Made by a program: the position numbers and the translations under genes
Notes under the pieces: generated by a model
Databases searched by the model: none
Told to the model about the DNA's origin: nothing
The model's input: only the letters and a program-made list of their open reading frames with translations
Shown: piece by piece, positions 1 through 9,165 of the stretch
Numbering within the stretch: the first letter of the stretch is position 1
Layout of the letters: each line of letters begins with the position of its first letter
Origin: Cytophaga hutchinsonii ATCC 33406
GTDB lineage: Bacteria; Bacteroidota; Bacteroidia; Cytophagales; Cytophagaceae
DNA: 64,000 bases
Assembly: GCF_000014145.1 (NCBI RefSeq)
Contig: NC_008255.1
Location: 3,674,001 to 3,738,000 of the forward strand
Direction of reading: 5' to 3'

Positions 1-1370
1 CCGCAGGAACCTGTTGTAAATGTTCCCCATAAATAACCATTACCACTGATAACATTTCCTTCACCTGGATTTGTACCTCCGATAATATTGTTATTAGCGC
101 CCGTGCTACCACCTACAATTTTAATACCGCCTGATCTGTTTCCGAATATATTATTGGTACCAATACCGCTGCTTGTACCTGCAGCATTTGTACCGATGTA
201 ATTACCGGAAACTTTACTGTTGGTACACCATTCAAGATACACAGCGATCTGGTTATAATCATTCCATGAGGCAAAACAGGTTGCATCCGGCCAGGTATGC
301 GTTGCGCCACCATTAGCTGAAATTACGTTACGTGTTGCTGCAGTGCTACCGCCTATTGTAACATTTGATGCGTTTCTGATATAAATACCTGAAGCCTGAT
401 TTCCAAAAGAACTTGCCGGTGCAGTAACATTATATCCTAACGTACCATCAGGGTTAAGACCAATGATATTACCTGTGATTACATGCCCGTTTGAGGCAGG
501 TCTATCTTCACGGGTAAATATATTTATACCTGATCCAATCGCTCCGGATATAACGTTATTTGAAATAATAGTATTGAAAGATGGTTCATCATCTATTGAA
601 ATACCATTTTGTGTAACCGCTTTTTTATTTGTTGGATTTCCGATTGGTAATACAGTAGTACCTGCCAGGTTTACACCGATATAATTATTTAAAATAGAAA
701 CGTTGTTTGAACCCTTTTGAAGTTGAATTGCGCCATAACGGCCATTATCACCTATATTACATGTTCCCCCGAACAAACATCTTTCAGAGTTGTTTGCAGC
801 ATTTGCGGCTCCATTTGCCAAATTTGTATTCGGACCACCAATTGTTACTGAAGAAGCACCTATCAATGTAATACCTGATCTACAAATTCCGTTTTGTATA
901 GATGTGCCTGTTATATCTGTTCCGAAATAGCATCCTTTAATAACTGTTCCATTTACTGTTGCACTGGCGTTTGCAGAAAAATAAATACCATATTCTAAAC
1001 TTTGAAATACCAACCCATACAACTTCATATTGGTAAGTGAACCATTTATGTCCAAACCTCTTTGGCCACATGCAGAAGATCCTCTGATAACTACATCAGG
1101 ACCAGCTGTTCCGTCTACAAAACCATTAATGGTTAAGCCATTAAGATTCGCATTGCTTAATGACAAACTGCTATTTAATGTAATTGTCATACCCGCGTTG
1201 AAAATGATTGTGTGCGGACCTGCTCCTCCTACGTTATTACTTGCATCCTGTAATGCCTGACGCAGTGATCCTGTTCCATTATCCGCATTACTTGTTACAG
1301 TATATGTGACTGCCTGTGAAGCAAACACGATAGCAAAAATTGAAATTAAACTTAGTATAAGCCTTTTCAT
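1..1370 (-). CDS. Secreted beta-helix repeat protein (5' part, cut by window edge)
   Basis: The frame opens at an ATG at 1370 and runs off the left edge, so only about 456 N-terminal residues are seen. It begins with a signal peptide (MKRLILSLISIFAIVFASQA) followed by YTVTSNADNGTGSLRQAL, the usual opening of bacterial right-handed parallel beta-helix surface proteins. The rest is a chain of Asn/Gly/Ile/Val-rich turns with recurring units such as NNYIGVNLAGT, GNIIGLNPDGT and GNYIGTNAAGT, typical of NosD/pectate-lyase-like solenoids. The product is probably exported and may be surface anchored by type IX secretion, but the C-terminus that would show a sorting domain lies outside the window. Its substrate cannot be told. 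The unstructured spacer 1371-1760 lies upstream. Confidence 0.85.
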   Translation of the reverse strand, partial: MKRLILSLISIFAIVFASQAVTYTVTSNADNGTGSLRQALQDASNNVGGAGPHTIIFNAGMTITLNSSLSLSNANLNGLTINGFVDGTAGPDVVIRGSSACGQRGLDINGSLTNMKLYGLVFQSLEYGIYFSANASATVNGTVIKGCYFGTDITGTSIQNGICRSGITLIGASSVTIGGPNTNLANGAANAANNSERCLFGGTCNIGDNGRYGAIQLQKGSNNVSILNNYIGVNLAGTTVLPIGNPTNKKAVTQNGISIDDEPSFNTIISNNVISGAIGSGINIFTREDRPASNGHVITGNIIGLNPDGTLGYNVTAPASSFGNQASGIYIRNASNVTIGGSTAATRNVISANGGATHTWPDATCFASWNDYNQIAVYLEWCTNSKVSGNYIGTNAAGTSSGIGTNNIFGNRSGGIKIVGGSTGANNNIIGGTNPGEGNVISGNGYLWGTFTTGSC

Positions 1371-1760
1371 ATGTTATCTAATAAAAGGTGAATCTTTTAT
1401 GTTTTAGGTATTAGTATATTGGTATTCAGTGGTCAAATTACATAATAAATATGTAATAACCTTAAACCTTACACCATTTTTTATTGATATTGTCCAATTT
1501 TATATTCAATTTATTGTATGTTCTTGTATTATTTAAAGGTAATCTTTGAGGAATTAAATCACACTTCTTTTGCTAAAACATTGATTTGTATGGTTAATAC
1601 TAATTCATTTTAAAAAAGTAACCGTTTTTTAACAATTGTTTAAGTATAAATTTCCAGGAAAGCCTATATTTTTTATTCAAAAAAACAGTTCTGCAGTTAT
1701 TTATTCTCACATGCTAAAATAGCCTGTTATTGTCTTCAACTTTTTTTGTAATCTTGCAGT
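1371..1760. other. AT-rich intergenic spacer, 390 bp
   Basis: No open frame of note on either strand. It separates the minus-strand beta-helix gene from the plus-strand 59-residue gene, so it should hold two divergent promoters, but I could not find a convincing TAnnTTTG box. A small hairpin (8-bp arms attacata/tatgtaat, 1437-1457) is the only structure I noticed. Confidence 0.6.
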
Positions 1761-1940
1761 ATGATGTCTTTTGAGGAATATTGCATTAAAAAGAAAATTG
1801 ATTCGGCCGCATTTCTGGCACAAGAACCTGTTCGCTGGAAACAATGGAAGGAAGAATTTGAGCAGATGCACCCGAATTCATTTACCGAACAAAAAAAGTT
1901 TTTAATTAACGAAACAAGAAGAAAATATCTTCTGCATTAA
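1761..1940 (+). CDS. Small conserved-looking protein, 59 aa
   Basis: ATG at 1761, stop TAA at 1938-1940, giving 59 residues. It is a soluble, charged, helical protein (MMSFEEYCIKKKIDSAAF at the start, NETRRKYLLH at the end) with two Trp in VRWKQWKEEFEQMHP. There is no signal peptide or membrane segment. Its composition is that of a real protein, and short proteins of this type (SFEEY... WKQW...) recur in Cytophagales as hypotheticals. Function is unknown. The following gene cdaA is convergent, so the two are not in one operon. Confidence 0.65.
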   Translation: MMSFEEYCIKKKIDSAAFLAQEPVRWKQWKEEFEQMHPNSFTEQKKFLINETRRKYLLH

Positions 1941-2008
1941 TCATCCTGTAAAGGAGTCGGGAATTGGAATATAACTGGATTCCGAAGTTAATCCTTTTAT
2001 AGAATTGT

Positions 2009-2857
2009 TTAATGCAAACTTTCGTAACGGATATTTTTTACTTCATGAGCGATCTGCTCATCGTCATCGTATATAAAGGAACGTAATTTACTTCTGATAT
2101 CGCTTTTATTCAGGTTATAATAGATTTCTCCGTTATAAGCGATCGAAACGCCTCCTGTTTCTTCTGATACAATCAACACAACCGCATCTGTTACTTCCGT
2201 TAAGCCGATGGCTGCCCGGTGCCGTAACCCCATATGCGCGGGAATTTTATCGTTTTCGGATACGGGTATGATACAACGGGCAGCTTTAATTCTGCCGGCA
2301 GAAACGATAACCGCACCATCATGCAGCGGACTGTTTTTCTGAAATATAGCGATCAGCAGGCGTTTACTCAGTTCAGCATCCAGAATATCTCCTGATTCTG
2401 CATAAAAACGTAATTCGGATGTTTTACTGAAAACAATCAGTGCTCCGGTATTGGTTTGAGAGAAGATTTTGACACTATCTATAATGGGTGCCAGATTCAA
2501 TTCTGCTTTCCCGCCAGGTTTTCCCTTCGAAAACCAATCTTTGATCAGGCTGTTATTCTGTGAAGTACTTTTTCCGATCATTTGTAAAAATTTACGGATT
2601 TCCTGCTGAAACAGAATAAAGGCAGCCAATACACCTACGCCCATAAACTGCCCTAAAATAGAACGCAGCAGTTCCATACCGGAAGCTTTTACTATCAGAT
2701 AAAAGGCGTATATGAACAGAATTCCGATAAAAACCTTAACTGCAACACTTCCCCGTAACAATTTATAGAGCTTATAAATTATTATGGATACCAGAAGGAT
2801 ATCTAATATATCAATCCAAGAAATTGTAATAAAGGAGATCTGAAACAGTAAAATCAT
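2009..2857 (-). CDS. cdaA: Diadenylate cyclase CdaA (membrane DisA_N domain protein)
   Basis: A 282-residue membrane enzyme expected to condense two ATP into the second messenger c-di-AMP. About 80 N-terminal residues form three hydrophobic helices (for example VFIGILFIYAFYLIVKAS), followed by a DisA_N catalytic domain. Both family signatures are visible: the DGA motif in SPLHDGAVIVSAGRI and the RHR motif in MGLRHRAAIGLTE. Length and architecture match CdaA/YbbP of Firmicutes and Bacteroidetes. It lies 56 bp downstream of folP on the same strand, and the pair is probably cotranscribed. No CdaR-like regulator or GlmM gene is next to it here, unlike the Firmicutes cdaA-cdaR-glmM cluster. Confidence 0.95.
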   Translation of the reverse strand: MILLFQISFITISWIDILDILLVSIIIYKLYKLLRGSVAVKVFIGILFIYAFYLIVKASGMELLRSILGQFMGVGVLAAFILFQQEIRKFLQMIGKSTSQNNSLIKDWFSKGKPGGKAELNLAPIIDSVKIFSQTNTGALIVFSKTSELRFYAESGDILDAELSKRLLIAIFQKNSPLHDGAVIVSAGRIKAARCIIPVSENDKIPAHMGLRHRAAIGLTEVTDAVVLIVSEETGGVSIAYNGEIYYNLNKSDIRSKLRSFIYDDDEQIAHEVKNIRYESLH

Positions 2858-2913
2858 CTCTGTAAATATAGATAAAAAGTACGCATATTCCCTTTAAAAC
2901 GCGGATAGAAATA

Positions 2914-3774
2914 CTATCGGGAATAATTTTTCAATAACGTAATTACTTCCCTTGCTTCGGTTACATCATGCACCCGCAGGATACCGGCTCCCTTTTGCAA
3001 GGCCAGTACATGCAAGGCCGTAGTACCATTAAGTGCTTCCTGCGGTTTCACACCCAATGTTTTATAGATCATTGATTTACGGGAAACGCCGGCAAGTATC
3101 GGTAAATTAAATACCTTTAAGGCATCCATCCGGCGTAGCAATTCAAAGTTTTGTACAGCTGTTTTTGCAAAACCAAAACCCGGATCCAGTATGATATCTT
3201 TAACCCCTTTTTCTCTGGCCAGTTGAATTTGTTTTTCAAAAAACCCGATGATGTCGAGCGTTATGTCTTCATAAGCAGTTTCGCGCAGCATGGTTTGCGG
3301 TGTCCCTTTCATGTGCATCATACAATAAGGTACCTGTGCCTGTGCGGCTACCTGAAATATTTCCGGATCCGCTTTTCCTCCTGAAATATCGTTGATGATA
3401 TCCACGCCTGCTTCTATGGCTTTGCGGGCAACTTCAGACCGGAAGGTATCAATAGACAGCCACACCAGGGGAAACTCGTTACGGATGGCTTTTATTACCG
3501 GTTCAACCCGCATAATTTCTTCTGTAATGCTTATATCTTCTGCATTCGGGCGCGACGAATAACCACCTATATCTATCATGTCTGCACCCGCCTGCAGCAT
3601 TTCCCGAACTTTTTGTAAAGCAGTCTCTTGCGTATTATTAGTACCGCCATCGTAAAAGGAATCGGGCGTAATATTCAATATTCCCATAACCCTGGGCGTA
3701 CTTACGTCTATAAGTTTTCCCCTTGCAGAACATGTTTTTTTCGTATAAAAAAATGTATCTTTAAAATCTTTCAA
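2914..3774 (-). CDS. folP: Dihydropteroate synthase
   Basis: A 286-residue TIM-barrel enzyme of folate synthesis that joins p-aminobenzoate to dihydropterin pyrophosphate. Pterin- and phosphate-binding signatures are intact: ILNITPDSFYDGG near residue 32, ADMIDIGGYSSRPNAE, INDISGGKADPE, IILDPGFGFAKT and GVSRKSMI. The start at 3774 leaves a roughly 25-residue leader before the first barrel strand, which is common in this family, though a later start cannot be ruled out. It shares a 49-bp divergent promoter region with the DUF1599 gene, an arrangement common in Bacteroidetes, and is followed by cdaA. Confidence 0.96.
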   Translation of the reverse strand: MKDFKDTFFYTKKTCSARGKLIDVSTPRVMGILNITPDSFYDGGTNNTQETALQKVREMLQAGADMIDIGGYSSRPNAEDISITEEIMRVEPVIKAIRNEFPLVWLSIDTFRSEVARKAIEAGVDIINDISGGKADPEIFQVAAQAQVPYCMMHMKGTPQTMLRETAYEDITLDIIGFFEKQIQLAREKGVKDIILDPGFGFAKTAVQNFELLRRMDALKVFNLPILAGVSRKSMIYKTLGVKPQEALNGTTALHVLALQKGAGILRVHDVTEAREVITLLKNYSR

Positions 3775-3823
3775 GCTATCGATCGGTTACTGAATATTAG
3801 TTCTAATTTACGAATTCAAACAG

Positions 3824-4378
3824 ATGCAACAAACTGCACAGGAATACAAAGAGATAATCGCAACCTGTAAAAAAGTGTTTATTGATAAAACTACTGATTA
3901 CGGAACTGCCTGGCGTATACTTAGACTTCCTTCTATAACCGATCAGATCTTTATTAAAGCACAGCGCATCCGTTCGATACAGGAAAAAGGTACGATGCTG
4001 GTTGATGAGGATATCACTTCTGAATTTAAGGGAATTATCAACTATTCTATCATTGCATTGATCCAGATGGAAATGACGGCTGCTGATGCCCTGGAATTAT
4101 CTCCGGAACGTGTTGCTGAACTGTACGATAAACATGCTACCCAAACGCTTGACCTGCTGATGAAAAAAAATCACGATTACGGTGAGGCCTGGAGAGAGAT
4201 GCGTGTAAGCTCCATAACAGATATTATTTTAATGAAGCTGTTACGCGTAAAACAAATTGAAGATAATTTTGGAAAGACCTTAATATCAGAGGGAATTGAT
4301 GCAAATTATCAGGATATGATAAATTATTCTGTTTTTTGTTTAATAAAATTGAAAAATTCAAAACCTTTGGTGGCATAA
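3824..4378 (+). CDS. DUF1599 family protein with an internal duplication
   Basis: A 184-residue soluble protein built from two homologous halves. Each half has a DYG-x-AWR motif followed by a helix ending in an INYS segment: TDYGTAWRILRLPSITDQIF ... INYSIIALIQ, then HDYGEAWREMRVSSITDIIL ... INYSVFCLIK. This is the DUF1599 arrangement, which I recall being linked to nucleotide-modification enzymes in comparative studies; I hold that lightly. It is divergent from folP, so a role near folate or nucleotide metabolism is plausible from context only. All catalytic guesses are inference. Confidence 0.85.
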   Translation: MQQTAQEYKEIIATCKKVFIDKTTDYGTAWRILRLPSITDQIFIKAQRIRSIQEKGTMLVDEDITSEFKGIINYSIIALIQMEMTAADALELSPERVAELYDKHATQTLDLLMKKNHDYGEAWREMRVSSITDIILMKLLRVKQIEDNFGKTLISEGIDANYQDMINYSVFCLIKLKNSKPLVA

Positions 4379-4449
4379 ATGAGTATTGTAGCATAGCTAC
4401 AAAAACCAAGTAATTATTATTTCCATTATATAGTTTTCATTTCTTTTTC

Positions 4450-5505
4450 ATGATTCACTTCCTTATAAAAAGAATTTTATACGGATTTCTGGTTTTACTA
4501 GGAGCGGTGGTCGTTGTTTTTTTCATATTCAACGTGCTTCCCGGTGATCCGGTAAATATGATGGCTGGCCAGCGAACAGATGTTGCCACACGAGAGGCCA
4601 TTGCCAAAGAACTTGGTTTAGACCTGCCCATACATAAACAGCTTTTTCATTACATCAATGACCTGTCTCTTGTTTCCATTCATGAAGACACGCCTAAAAA
4701 TCAAAATAAGTACGACTATACTCCACTACTGCATGCAGGCAAACAGGTTGTTGTCTGGAAGATACCTTACCTGCGCAGATCTTTTCAAAGCAATAAACTG
4801 GTAAGCGAAATTATTGTAGAAAATGTTGCCGGTACGTTTTGGCTTGCATTGTCTGCCATGAGCTTTGCTACTATTATAGGAATCTGTTTAGGCATCTTCG
4901 CTTCGATGCGCCAGAACTCCCTGCTTGACCATAGTATTATTACATTTTCCGTCATTGGTATTTCCATGCCTTCTTTTGTGTTTGGCGCGTTAATGGCAAT
5001 GATCTTTGGGGACCTGTTATCTGACTACACCGGACTGAATGCTTCGGGAAGTTTGTGGGAGAACAATATTTTCGGAGATCGAGAATTAAAATTGAAAAAT
5101 CTTATTCTTCCGACGATTACATTAGGCTTAAGCCCGATGACCATTATCATTCAGTTAACCAGAAGTTCAATGCTGGAAGTGCTCTCTCAGGATTATATCC
5201 GTACGGCGCGTGCAAAAGGATTGGGTTATTATACCATCATATTTAAACACGCGCTGAAAAATGCGCTTAACCCTGTAATCACAGCTGTTTCGGGCTGGCT
5301 GGCTTCGTTAATGGCAGGTGCATTTTTTGTTGAAAGTATCTTTGGCTGGAAAGGTTTAGGATCTGTAACAATTAATGCGGTACTGAATTTAGATTTTCCC
5401 GTAGTAATGGGAGCTACAATATTTGTAGCTTTGGTATTTATCATCACGAATATCTTTGTAGATATCTTCTACGCACTCATAGACCCAAGAGTACGACTCA
5501 AATAA
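4450..5505 (+). CDS. DppB/OppB-type ABC transporter permease
   Basis: A 351-residue inner-membrane permease of the peptide/nickel importer family. The first membrane helix (about residues 8-30) ends in FNVLPGDPVN, a signature of this family. A long periplasmic segment (about 31-125) precedes the remaining helices. The EAA loop that docks on the ATPase is present as RTARAKGLG followed by FKHALKNALNPV. No partner permease (DppC), ATPases (DppD/F) or binding protein is adjacent, so it must work with subunits encoded elsewhere. aroK starts 9 bp after its stop, suggesting cotranscription without an obvious functional link. Confidence 0.9.
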   Translation: MIHFLIKRILYGFLVLLGAVVVVFFIFNVLPGDPVNMMAGQRTDVATREAIAKELGLDLPIHKQLFHYINDLSLVSIHEDTPKNQNKYDYTPLLHAGKQVVVWKIPYLRRSFQSNKLVSEIIVENVAGTFWLALSAMSFATIIGICLGIFASMRQNSLLDHSIITFSVIGISMPSFVFGALMAMIFGDLLSDYTGLNASGSLWENNIFGDRELKLKNLILPTITLGLSPMTIIIQLTRSSMLEVLSQDYIRTARAKGLGYYTIIFKHALKNALNPVITAVSGWLASLMAGAFFVESIFGWKGLGSVTINAVLNLDFPVVMGATIFVALVFIITNIFVDIFYALIDPRVRLK

Positions 5506-5514
5506 TTCTCTGTT

Positions 5515-6033
5515 ATGCTTATTTATCTTATTGGCCTTCCTGGTTCAGGTAAGTCAACCATCGGAAAAACATTGGCGCAAAAGCTCAAGTATACATTCTT
5601 TGATATGGATGATGCTATCTGCGCGCAGGAGAAAAAAACCATAGAAGAAATTTTTGCAGATAAAGGAGAAAATTATTTCAGAGAGTTAGAACATAGTATC
5701 CTGCACGATACGTTTGAATTAAAGAATGCAATTATTTCAACAGGAGGTGGTGTGCCGTGTTACTTTGACAATATCACAGAAATGAAAAAGCATGGGTTAA
5801 CTATTTTTATTAATCCTTCTGCGGATGAATTAGCCAATAGACTTGTGGGCCAGGGTGGACAGAACCGCCCCATGTTGAAAGGTAAAACACACAAACAGGT
5901 ATTGGATTTTATTGAAACGAAATACAGGGAACGTGCACCTTATTACGAACAGGCAAAACTGATTTTCAGTACAAATAAATTGAATGCAGAAGAACTGCTG
6001 AAACACTTAAAAAAGGAAAAACTTATTTCTTGA
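5515..6033 (+). CDS. aroK: Shikimate kinase
   Basis: A 172-residue P-loop kinase that phosphorylates shikimate at the 3-hydroxyl in aromatic amino-acid synthesis. Walker A is GLPGSGKST (residues 7-15). The shikimate-binding DMDDAI and the STGGGVPC loop follow, and the lid region has GGQNRPML with the expected Arg. Size is normal for AroK. It follows the permease by 9 bp. Its 3' end overlaps the convergent thioredoxin gene by 11 bp, so there is no room for a separate terminator. Confidence 0.95.
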   Translation: MLIYLIGLPGSGKSTIGKTLAQKLKYTFFDMDDAICAQEKKTIEEIFADKGENYFRELEHSILHDTFELKNAIISTGGGVPCYFDNITEMKKHGLTIFINPSADELANRLVGQGGQNRPMLKGKTHKQVLDFIETKYRERAPYYEQAKLIFSTNKLNAEELLKHLKKEKLIS

Positions 6034-6916
6034 AAAAGGAATGAATGGTACCTTCTACACATAAGTAATATACGCCAAGCGGCAATTTTTTAACATCAAT
6101 GGTTGTGCCGTTGCCTTTAAATTCAAGCTTTCCCCGTTGGTTATAAATATAATAATCTGCCTCTCTTGATAACGTTATTTCATCTTCCACGCGTGTCGGG
6201 TAGAACGTGATTGGAGTCTGCTCCGGTTGTACCTTAAGAAATTTTTCTGTTTTATTTTCATACGTCAGCGTATATTCTCCCGGGGGAAGTGCTGCAACCG
6301 ATACTTCCTTTGCACGACCTTTAAGTACACTGTATCCTTTACTGTCAACAATATTATATTTCGAAATAACATTGAAGTAAATGGTTGTATTGGCTACTAC
6401 CGGATAGAAACGCGGCTGATCGAAAATTAAATAATGTAATGTTTGTTCCAGTGCAATTTTATCCTGATTGATTTGTAATATATTACCCTCTTCACTGATC
6501 AAAAAACTGCCGGGTGTACTTTTCAATCCATACAGGCTAACAACTTTACTGTTCCAGCCTTGCAGATCAATTCCATTATTGGGCCAGTTGATGCGATCCA
6601 TTTTAAGTGCATTAACCCACGTTTCCTTTTTTGTATCAAGAGATACACTCAGAACTTCAAAGCCATAACTTTTGTAGGTGTTGTAAATTCTATATAAGTC
6701 AGGATGATTCAGACGGCAAGGTTCGCAGCTGGCCGTCCAGAAATTAATCAATACAATCTTGCCTCTTAACGATGAAAGTGAAAGTGGTTTCCCAGACTGA
6801 TCCTGTACCGTAAAATCCGGTGCCTTATCTCCTATCGCAAGTTGTGTTTGCGTGTTCTCTGCACTGGAAAAAAAGAAACAGAATAACAATAACCAAATAG
6901 CAATAAGGTGCTTCAT
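6023..6916 (-). CDS. Secreted TlpA-like thioredoxin with two C-terminal sorting-domain-like modules
   Basis: A 297-residue exported protein. A signal peptide (about 1-19) leads into a TlpA/AhpC-TSA domain with GDKAPDFTVQDQSGKPLSL and the redox motif C64-E-P-C67 in FWTASCEPCRLNHPDLY, so it likely acts as a periplasmic or surface thiol-disulfide reductase. After about residue 165 come two consecutive beta-rich segments of similar plan, KYNIVDSKGYSVLKG ... ALPPGEYTLTYE and YYIYNQRGKLEFKG ... KLPLGVYYLCVE, ending in HSFFKK. Both resemble the C-terminal sorting domain fold of type IX secretion cargo; the pairing is unusual. Export by type IX secretion is inference. Confidence 0.85.
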   Translation of the reverse strand: MKHLIAIWLLLFCFFFSSAENTQTQLAIGDKAPDFTVQDQSGKPLSLSSLRGKIVLINFWTASCEPCRLNHPDLYRIYNTYKSYGFEVLSVSLDTKKETWVNALKMDRINWPNNGIDLQGWNSKVVSLYGLKSTPGSFLISEEGNILQINQDKIALEQTLHYLIFDQPRFYPVVANTTIYFNVISKYNIVDSKGYSVLKGRAKEVSVAALPPGEYTLTYENKTEKFLKVQPEQTPITFYPTRVEDEITLSREADYYIYNQRGKLEFKGNGTTIDVKKLPLGVYYLCVEGTIHSFFKK

Positions 6917-7189
6917 ATATATACTGAATACCTGTAAATCTAGCTTTTTTATATGAAGGAATCAACTAATACAACACCTAACCGATTAAAAATATTGTCC
7001 TGTAAAAACGATTCGCCTGGGTGCTTTGAGGAGAAATCCGATAAAAATTCATCCAACTCTTATTTCCTAATAATTAACTGAATAGACAATACAATTCCAT
7101 TCGCTTATTGATGCGAATATTGCTGAGATAGCTGTAAATACCATACAAAAAACTATCTTTGTGGGAATTAACAAGAGCATAGAAATAAA
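6917..7189. other. Divergent intergenic region between thioredoxin and proS genes
   Basis: No gene was found in these 273 bp. It must carry promoters for both flanking genes. The best candidate is the TAnnTTTG box listed separately 29 bp before the proS ATG. No tRNA-like fold was recognised. Confidence 0.5.
7154..7161 (+). promoter_or_regulatory. Possible -7 box of proS
   Basis: TATCTTTG fits the Bacteroidetes -7 consensus TAnnTTTG and lies 28 bp upstream of the proS start codon, giving a plausible short leader. I did not find a good -33 TTTG at the expected 19-21 bp spacing, so this is a weak call. Confidence 0.35.
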
Positions 7190-8665
7190 ATGAGTAAAGT
7201 ATTACCAAAACGCAGCGACGATTATTCGTTATGGTATAATGAGTTGGTAAAAAGAGCCGATTTAGCGGAGAACGCACCTGTACGGGGTTGTATGATCATA
7301 AAGCCTTACGGCTATTCCATATGGGAAAAAATGCAGGCTGTGCTGGACAAAATGTTTAAAGAAACAGGACATAGCAATGCATATTTTCCGTTGTTTATTC
7401 CCAAATCCTATTTAAGTAAAGAAGCCTCTCACATAGACGGCTTTGCGAAAGAGTGCGCGGTTGTTACACACTACCGTCTGAAAAATGACGAAAACGGAAA
7501 AGGCATTATTGTTGATCCGGAAGCAAAATTAGATGAAGAGTTAATTGTTCGCCCAACAAGTGAAACGGTAATCTGGAACACCTATAAAACCTGGATTCAG
7601 TCTCACCGCGATTTGCCTCTATTGATCAATCAATGGGCAAACGTTGTGCGCTGGGAAATGCGTACCCGGTTGTTTTTACGTACAACAGAATTTCTGTGGC
7701 AGGAAGGGCACACCGCACATGCAACAAAGCAGGAAGCCATTGTTGAAACAGAACAAATGATGAATGTATATGCAACGTTTGCGCAGAATTTCATGGCATT
7801 ACCGGTACACCGCGGAATTAAATCGGCCAACGAACGTTTTGCCGGGGCGGAAGAAACGTATTGCATAGAAGCTTTAATGCAGGATGGTAAAGCCTTGCAG
7901 GCGGGCACCTCACATTTCTTAGGACAAAATTTTGCCAAAGCGTTTGATGTAAAATTTGCATCAAAAGAAGGCAGCCTTGAATATGTATGGGGTACATCGT
8001 GGGGCGTAAGTACGCGTTTAATGGGCGCATTGATCATGGCACACTCGGATGATGAAGGCTTGGTTCTACCGCCATTGCTGGCACCTATACAGGTTGTTAT
8101 TGTTCCTATATTTAAAACAGCAGAACAATTAGATCTGATCGAGGCTACACTTAAACCAATCCTTGCGGCACTTAAGGCAAAAGATATCAGCGTTAAGTTT
8201 GACCATAGCGATAAATATTCTCCAGGTTTTAAATTTGCAGAATACGAATTAAAAGGTGTGCCGCTGCGCGTTGCTATTGGTGCAAGAGATATTGAAAACG
8301 GAACAGTAGAACTTGCCCGACGTGATACGAAAGAAAAAACAACTGTGCCTCAGGAAGGATTAGCAGACACCATTGAAAAGCTGCTGCAGGAAATTCAGGA
8401 AAATATTTATAAAAAAGCATTCGCATACAGAGAAGCGAACACATTTGTAGCAGACGATTATACCACCTTCAAAACAATGCTGGATGAAACACCTGGCTTT
8501 ATTTTAGCACACTGGGATGGTACACCTGAAACGGAAGAGAAAATTAAAGAAGAAACAAAAGCAACCATCCGCTGTATCCCTCTTGATGTGACTTCTGAAC
8601 CAGGGATATGTATGGTTACAGGCAAGCCTTCTGCTCAACGTGTGTTATTTGCGCGCGCTTATTAA
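7190..8665 (+). CDS. proS: Prolyl-tRNA synthetase (short, archaeal/eukaryotic-type)
   Basis: A 491-residue class II synthetase that charges tRNA-Pro. It lacks the YbaK-like editing insertion of the long bacterial form and has the short type-3 architecture: class II core with [18 protein letters not shown], motif 2 in [20 protein letters not shown] and EGHTAH, a HGTP anticodon-binding domain starting near [10 protein letters not shown], and the characteristic C-terminal extension ending in FARAY. The same type is usual in Bacteroidetes. It is followed by an NfeD-like gene after 26 bp and probably heads a proS-nfeD-floA transcript ending at the hairpin at 10132. Confidence 0.96.
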   Translation: MSKVLPKRSDDYSLWYNELVKRADLAENAPVRGCMIIKPYGYSIWEKMQAVLDKMFKETGHSNAYFPLFIPKSYLSKEASHIDGFAKECAVVTHYRLKNDENGKGIIVDPEAKLDEELIVRPTSETVIWNTYKTWIQSHRDLPLLINQWANVVRWEMRTRLFLRTTEFLWQEGHTAHATKQEAIVETEQMMNVYATFAQNFMALPVHRGIKSANERFAGAEETYCIEALMQDGKALQAGTSHFLGQNFAKAFDVKFASKEGSLEYVWGTSWGVSTRLMGALIMAHSDDEGLVLPPLLAPIQVVIVPIFKTAEQLDLIEATLKPILAALKAKDISVKFDHSDKYSPGFKFAEYELKGVPLRVAIGARDIENGTVELARRDTKEKTTVPQEGLADTIEKLLQEIQENIYKKAFAYREANTFVADDYTTFKTMLDETPGFILAHWDGTPETEEKIKEETKATIRCIPLDVTSEPGICMVTGKPSAQRVLFARAY

Positions 8666-8691
8666 TTTATACTGAATAGTAATATGTACTT

Positions 8692-9156
8692 ATGACGATT
8701 GCCGTTGCTCTTATATTGATCGGATTAGTATTAATTATTGCAGAGGTAATATTCATTCCGGGAACTACGTTTGCAGGTTTTGCCGGTGCAGCGTTTTGCA
8801 TATTAGGTATTGTTAAAATTTATATGGAAGTTGGCAGTACCGCCGGCCATATTGCATTGGGCGCAAGCTTACTTGCTTTTGGTATACTCTTCTTTGTTAT
8901 TTTGAAATACAATGTGTGGGCCGGCATGTCATTAACAGATACCTTAACAAATAAGGTGAACGAAAACAGCCTGGATGGATTAACTGTCGGAGACATTGGG
9001 ATTACTAAATCTGTTTTAAAGCCTGTGGGCAAAGCAGTTTTTAATGATGCTGAATATGAAGTACAGACACTCGGACATTATGTAGACGCCGGTATACCGA
9101 TCCGGATACGTTCTATTGCACGGCTTAAAGTTATAGTTGAAACAATTGAATCTTAA
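8692..9156 (+). CDS. NfeD-like membrane protein (flotillin partner)
   Basis: A 154-residue membrane protein. The first half has two to three hydrophobic segments (IAVALILIGLVLIIAEVIFI, FAGAAFCILGIV, LLAFGILFFVIL). The C-terminal half (about 85-154) is a small beta-barrel OB-fold domain containing GLTVGDIGITKSVLKPVGKA and ending VIVETIES, as in short NfeD proteins. NfeD proteins act with flotillins in membrane microdomains. The floA gene starts 9 bp downstream, which strongly supports the pairing. Confidence 0.9.
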   Translation: MTIAVALILIGLVLIIAEVIFIPGTTFAGFAGAAFCILGIVKIYMEVGSTAGHIALGASLLAFGILFFVILKYNVWAGMSLTDTLTNKVNENSLDGLTVGDIGITKSVLKPVGKAVFNDAEYEVQTLGHYVDAGIPIRIRSIARLKVIVETIES

Positions 9157-9165
9157 TTTATACAT

